Assembly (NCBI GenBank): GCA_018268255.1
Contig: JAFDWX010000003.1
Span: 271,740 to 335,739 of the forward strand
From: Armatimonadota bacterium
GTDB taxonomy: Bacteria > Armatimonadota > Fimbriimonadia > Fimbriimonadales > Fimbriimonadaceae
DNA: 64,000 nt
Direction of reading: 5' to 3'
Part shown: positions 60,410 through 64,000 of the stretch, one piece after another
Position numbering within the stretch: position 1 is the stretch's first letter
How the letters are laid out: each line of letters starts with the position of its first letter
The notes under the pieces: generated by a model
What the model saw: only the letters and a program-made list of their open reading frames with translations
Told to the model about the DNA's origin: nothing
Database searches by the model: none
Program-made: the position numbers and the translations under genes

Positions 60410-62044
60410 CTAGAATAGCCCAATAATTTCGCCCTTTTGGTTCACATCGATGTTGTGCGCTCCCGGTGTCTTTCCCAGCCCCGGCATCTGCATGATGTCA
60501 CCCGAGATGGCAACGACAAAGCCTGCGCCCACTGACGGCTTGATTTCGCGAATGAATATTTCAAAGTCGCTAGGAGTGCTTCCCAGAGCAGGGTTGTCGC
60601 AGAAGCTGTATTGGGTCTTTGCTACGCATACAGGAAGGTGGTCCAGGCCATTTTTATGCAGCCAATCCACTGTTGACTTGGCCGAGTCGGACAGGCGAAC
60701 TCCATTGCCTTGATACACCTTTCGAACAATAGTGTCCAGCTTTTCTTCAACAGAATCGGAGGGGCTTACCAAGGGCCGCCAGGTGTTCTTTCCGCGAGAA
60801 AGATTGTCAACGGTCTCCGCGAGTTCCATGCACCCTTCTCCCCCTTCGGCGAACGCCTTTGCGATCTCAGCCGGAACACCCTCTAGATTGCACAGCTCCA
60901 TGATTTCCGTGAGCTCGCTTTCGGCATCGTCCACGAAGTGATTGATGGCGACAACCGTGGGAATCCCGTACTGGGCAAGGTGTTGGATATGGCGACGCAC
61001 ATTCTCGAATCCAGGCGCAATTTGGCCTTTACCGTGATGCCGAATCGCCTTGACCGTGACAACGAGCACCGCCAGATCGGGTCCGCGACCCAGAACCGGC
61101 GAAAGGATATGCATGAACTTCTCGCCGCCGAGATCGCTAGCAAATCCGGCTTCGGTGATGCAGTAATCGCCCATACCCAGAGCGCATTCGATGGACAGGA
61201 CGCTGCTACAACCGTGCGCAATGTTCGCGAAGGGGCCTCCGTGCACGAACGCAGGAGTTCCTTCCAGGGTCTGCACCAGGTTGGGTCGCAAGGCGTCTCT
61301 CAAGAGTGCGGTCATCGCACCATTTGCTTGGAGTTGCGCCGCATTGATCGGTACTTTGGCGCGGGTCATTCCAGCGACGATTCGACCGAGGCGCTTCTTG
61401 AGTTCGGGGATGGTGCGGCTAAGGCCAAAGATCGCCATGACCTCGCTGGCGGGGGTGATGACGTACCCGGTCTCGCGCGGGTAGCCATTGGCCGTCCCAC
61501 CCAATCCGACGACGATCTCCCGCAAGGCTCGGTCGGGCAGATCTTCCACGCGCGGCCAAATGGGCTGGCGGATGTCGATGGCTAGTGGATTTCCGTGCTG
61601 CACATGGGCATCAAGCAGTGCCGCAAGAAGGTTATTGGCGGCCGAAATCGCCGGAAAATCACCCGTAAAGAAGAGGTTGATATCTTCCATCGGCAGGACT
61701 TGGCTGTAGCCACCACCGCAGGCACCGCCCTTGTTACCCATCACCGGTCCGAGGGCAGGTTCTCGGAGCGATGGGATGGCTTTCTTGCCAAGCTTGTTCA
61801 AAGCCTGTGACAGACCAACCGTGATGGTTGTCTTGCCTTCACCGGTCGGAGTTGGAGTCATTGCGGTGACCAAAACCAGCTTCTTGCCTTTGGTTAATCC
61901 CTGAAGGCGATGGATACCCTCCCAAGTCAGCTTCGCTTTGTATCGGCCGAGGGACTCGAAATCGGCCTGACCTAGTCCGGCTTTGGTAGCAATTTCACCG
62001 ATAGGGGCCAGATGCGCCTTCTGCGCGATCTCCAAATTAGTCAT
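60410..62044 (-). CDS. fhs: formate-tetrahydrofolate ligase
   Basis: This enzyme makes 10-formyltetrahydrofolate from formate, THF and ATP for one-carbon metabolism. The 544-residue protein has the P-loop TPTPTGEGKTTITVGLSQAL, SLREPALGPVMGNKGGACGGGYSQVLPMEDINLFFTGDF, IAHGCSSVLS, AGFASDLGGEKF and the C-terminal MQMPGLGKTPGAHNIDVN, all diagnostic. It is slightly shorter than the usual 555-560. It is divergent from the anchor-B protein gene, with about 100 bases between the starts. Confidence 0.96.
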   Translation of the reverse strand: MTNLEIAQKAHLAPIGEIATKAGLGQADFESLGRYKAKLTWEGIHRLQGLTKGKKLVLVTAMTPTPTGEGKTTITVGLSQALNKLGKKAIPSLREPALGPVMGNKGGACGGGYSQVLPMEDINLFFTGDFPAISAANNLLAALLDAHVQHGNPLAIDIRQPIWPRVEDLPDRALREIVVGLGGTANGYPRETGYVITPASEVMAIFGLSRTIPELKKRLGRIVAGMTRAKVPINAAQLQANGAMTALLRDALRPNLVQTLEGTPAFVHGGPFANIAHGCSSVLSIECALGMGDYCITEAGFASDLGGEKFMHILSPVLGRGPDLAVLVVTVKAIRHHGKGQIAPGFENVRRHIQHLAQYGIPTVVAINHFVDDAESELTEIMELCNLEGVPAEIAKAFAEGGEGCMELAETVDNLSRGKNTWRPLVSPSDSVEEKLDTIVRKVYQGNGVRLSDSAKSTVDWLHKNGLDHLPVCVAKTQYSFCDNPALGSTPSDFEIFIREIKPSVGAGFVVAISGDIMQMPGLGKTPGAHNIDVNQKGEIIGLF

Positions 62045-62148
62045 TTATGAACCTTGATTCGCGCTCCATGATGAAATTCCGGCTGGCAGCCGTAAAAAAC
62101 GCAAAAACACCGGCAGATTTAGCTCGAATCGGTGTGGATTGGCATAGA

Positions 62149-64000
62149 ATGTCGCTTATGTTCCGGGGATACCTTGGTTTGACCGCTCGAACGATGAAGT
62201 TCGCGCTTCCTTTGTCGCTTATAGGCTTGGCAGGTTTGGCTTCCGCTCAGTACACGTCGCAAAACATCACGATGTTCAAGCACTTGACATTGGCCCAGCT
62301 CGGGACGACAGCTGGTAACGATGTCTGGGGTTACACCTCACCGACGGGGCGCGAGTATGCGCTAGTGGGTGGTTACGATCGGACCATCGTCGTCGAAGTG
62401 ACCAATCCGTCGAACCCAGTGATCCTCGCTTCGTTTGCGCACACAGGCAGTGACTGGAGCGACATCAAGGTTTACCAAAGCTATGCCTATGTCGTAAGCG
62501 AAGGCTCAGGTGTGGGAATTCAGGTCCTGGATCTCTCGAATATCGACAGCGGGCAAGTGCTTCTCGTCAAAACCGTGACCAATCCCGGGCGCACGCATAA
62601 CGTCGCAATCGATACCTACAGCGGCTTCTTGTACACCTGCGGATCCAACCAGGGCGATGCCACAACAATGTTCTTCAGTCTGGCCAACCCCGCGAACCCG
62701 GTGAAGGTGGGCCAGTGGACCCAGAACTACCAGCACGATGCGCAAATCGTTACCTATACTTCGGGTCCCTACGCGGGTCGGCAGATTTTCTTCGGCTGTT
62801 CCGAGGGCCGTGGGATGGATATTATCGACGTCACGAACAAGTCGGCTCCGTTCCGCATTTCGCGAACTCCCTATCCGAACGTGACCTACTGCCACCAGGG
62901 GTGGCTCAGTCCAGATCGCCAGTATTTCTATCTGGACGACGAACTCGATGAGCAGACATACGGTTTCTCAACCAACTCGCGAATTTTCGATGTTTCGAAT
63001 CTCACGGCCCCGGCTCTGGTGGGGAGTTTCTCAAGCGGCAGTCCGAGTATCGACCACAACCAATATGTCCTTGGGAACTACATCTTCCAAGCGAATTATC
63101 GGAGCGGTCTTAGGGTGTTCGACCGAAGCAATCCAACGGCTCCGGTACAGGTCGGTTACTTCGACACCTATCCCGGCAGCGATGCGAATCAATTCAACGG
63201 CGCCTGGAGCAGCTACCCTTACTTCCCCAGCGGAAACGTGATTGTCAATGATATCGAGGGTGGCCTGTTCGTTCTCGACGTGACTGGAATCACGACCGGC
63301 GTAACATTCACCTACCCCGAAAATAAGCCGTCGATGATCAACCCCGACGGTGGAACCACGGTCAAGGTCAAGCTTACACCTCGAAACACGACGGTAACGA
63401 GTGCGAAGCTCAAGTGGACCATTGGGACCGTGTGGAATGAGGTTCCGATGACCTCACTTGGGAACGATACTTTTCAGGCTGCGTTCCCGGCAATCGACTG
63501 CGGGGCAAGGGTGAAATTCTATGTCGAAGCGTTGGCTGCCAACGGCAAGAATTACTTCGATCCTGCTGGTGCCTCGGCCGAACCTAATGTCGCGATCAGC
63601 CAGGATTCGGCGACGCCGATCTTTACAGACAACGGGGATACCGACTTGGGATGGGCAGTCACCAACACCGCTGTATCCGACGGAGGCTGGGTTCGAGCCG
63701 TCCCGGTAGGCAACGGCGGTGGTCGATTTGACCCTCCTACAGCCGACGGAGGTTCAGGTGCTTGCTTCGTTACAGGCAATGGAGCAAATCAGGATTTGGA
63801 CGGTGGACCGACGGTCCTTACGTCACCCACGATCAATTGCGGCGGGACAGGCGAATACTACGTGAGCTACTCCCGTTGGTACAACTCCAACTTGGAGAAC
63901 GACAACTTCACCGTCGAAATCTCCAATAATAACGGCGCTTCGTGGACGCCGCTGGAGAATGTCACCGCTGCGAGTGGTGTTTGGACCAAAAAGGAGTTTC
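62149..64000 (+). CDS. choice-of-anchor B family secreted protein (3' truncated by window edge)
   Basis: The frame is open from ATG 62149 to the end of the window (about 617 codons). A signal peptide is clear; ATG 62194 (MKFALPLSLIGLAGLASAQ) may be the true start. The body is a beta-propeller of LVIVP-type repeats (DVWGYTSPTGREYALVGGYDRTIVVEV, IQVLDLSNIDSG, GMDIIDVTNKSAPFRISRTPYP, SRIFDVSNLTAPALVGSFSS, LRVFDRSNPTAPVQVGYFDTYPG), the pattern of choice-of-anchor B proteins. An Ig-like domain and a beta-sandwich (YYVSYSRWYNSNLENDNFTVEISNNNG) follow. The C-terminal anchor is outside the window. The function is unknown; surface adhesion or binding is plausible. Confidence 0.85.
   Translation, partial: MSLMFRGYLGLTARTMKFALPLSLIGLAGLASAQYTSQNITMFKHLTLAQLGTTAGNDVWGYTSPTGREYALVGGYDRTIVVEVTNPSNPVILASFAHTGSDWSDIKVYQSYAYVVSEGSGVGIQVLDLSNIDSGQVLLVKTVTNPGRTHNVAIDTYSGFLYTCGSNQGDATTMFFSLANPANPVKVGQWTQNYQHDAQIVTYTSGPYAGRQIFFGCSEGRGMDIIDVTNKSAPFRISRTPYPNVTYCHQGWLSPDRQYFYLDDELDEQTYGFSTNSRIFDVSNLTAPALVGSFSSGSPSIDHNQYVLGNYIFQANYRSGLRVFDRSNPTAPVQVGYFDTYPGSDANQFNGAWSSYPYFPSGNVIVNDIEGGLFVLDVTGITTGVTFTYPENKPSMINPDGGTTVKVKLTPRNTTVTSAKLKWTIGTVWNEVPMTSLGNDTFQAAFPAIDCGARVKFYVEALAANGKNYFDPAGASAEPNVAISQDSATPIFTDNGDTDLGWAVTNTAVSDGGWVRAVPVGNGGGRFDPPTADGGSGACFVTGNGANQDLDGGPTVLTSPTINCGGTGEYYVSYSRWYNSNLENDNFTVEISNNNGASWTPLENVTAASGVWTKKEF

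Noticed and set aside
1-64000. tRNA or rRNA genes, CRISPR arrays, insertion sequences and prophage
   Set aside because: No tRNA cloverleaf, regular spacer array, transposase or phage protein was recognised by eye on either strand; small RNAs cannot be excluded.

Overview
The window looks like chromosomal DNA from a free-living, Gram-negative-type bacterium with fairly high G+C. The best guess is Armatimonadota (Fimbriimonadia-like). Pointers are a type IV prepilin-like protein with the [20 protein letters not shown] segment followed by FPVFAQAK, a PEP-CTERM protein, a dockerin-tailed secreted protein, LacI-type regulators beside glycoside hydrolases, and a Wzx/Wzy exopolysaccharide locus. This placement rests on protein style only; there is no rRNA, tRNA, CRISPR, insertion sequence or prophage in the window.

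Layout. 1-5.3 kb: the 3' part of a GH78 alpha-L-rhamnosidase, an RtcB-family RNA ligase preceded by an attenuator-like leader, a GDPD/PI-PLC-like phosphodiesterase and an S10 carboxypeptidase. 5.7-17.1 kb: an exopolysaccharide locus (Wzz/BY-kinase-like co-polymerase, two GT2 glycosyltransferases, O-antigen ligase/polymerase, acyltransferase, Wzx flippase) and, convergent to it, a secreted beta-helix protein and the initiating sugar-1-P transferase with its own strong promoter. 17.1-22.1 kb: glmS, divergent from a three-gene set that matches the decaprenyl-phosphoryl-arabinose pathway (UbiA-type phosphoribosyltransferase, DprE2-like SDR, DprE1-like FAD oxidase). 22.2-41.1 kb: housekeeping genes (nrnA-truB, a DUF2752 protein, PLP desulfhydrase/tag, META and rhomboid-like proteins, an M55 peptidase, an HTTM cluster, dxs, acnA, tdh), an orphan PD-(D/E)XK-like nuclease, a NanE-ROK fusion and a receiver-domain protein.

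41.2-59.5 kb holds the most unusual region. A LacI-family gene leads a tightly packed minus-strand run: prepilin-like protein, small membrane protein, two ABC exporters, HlyD-like adaptor, ADP-ribosylglycohydrolase-family protein, GH127 beta-L-arabinofuranosidase, CitD-CitE fusion, CitF and a serine beta-lactamase-like hydrolase. From the first ABC gene to citF every junction is a 4-base ATGA or GTGA overlap. A 20-bp palindrome (TTGACCAAACATTTGGTCAA and variants) lies at the lacI promoter, at the promoter of the PEP-CTERM gene just upstream, and 16 kb away at the promoter of a dockerin-tailed paralogue divergent from a ribokinase gene. This suggests one autoregulated regulon joining pentose-glycan breakdown, cell-surface proteins, an exporter and citrate lyase.

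59.6-64 kb: a TPR protein, formate-tetrahydrofolate ligase, and the start of a choice-of-anchor B family secreted protein that runs off the window. Starts were moved from the longest possible reading frame wherever a ribosome site, a start/stop overlap or family alignment pointed to an internal codon.
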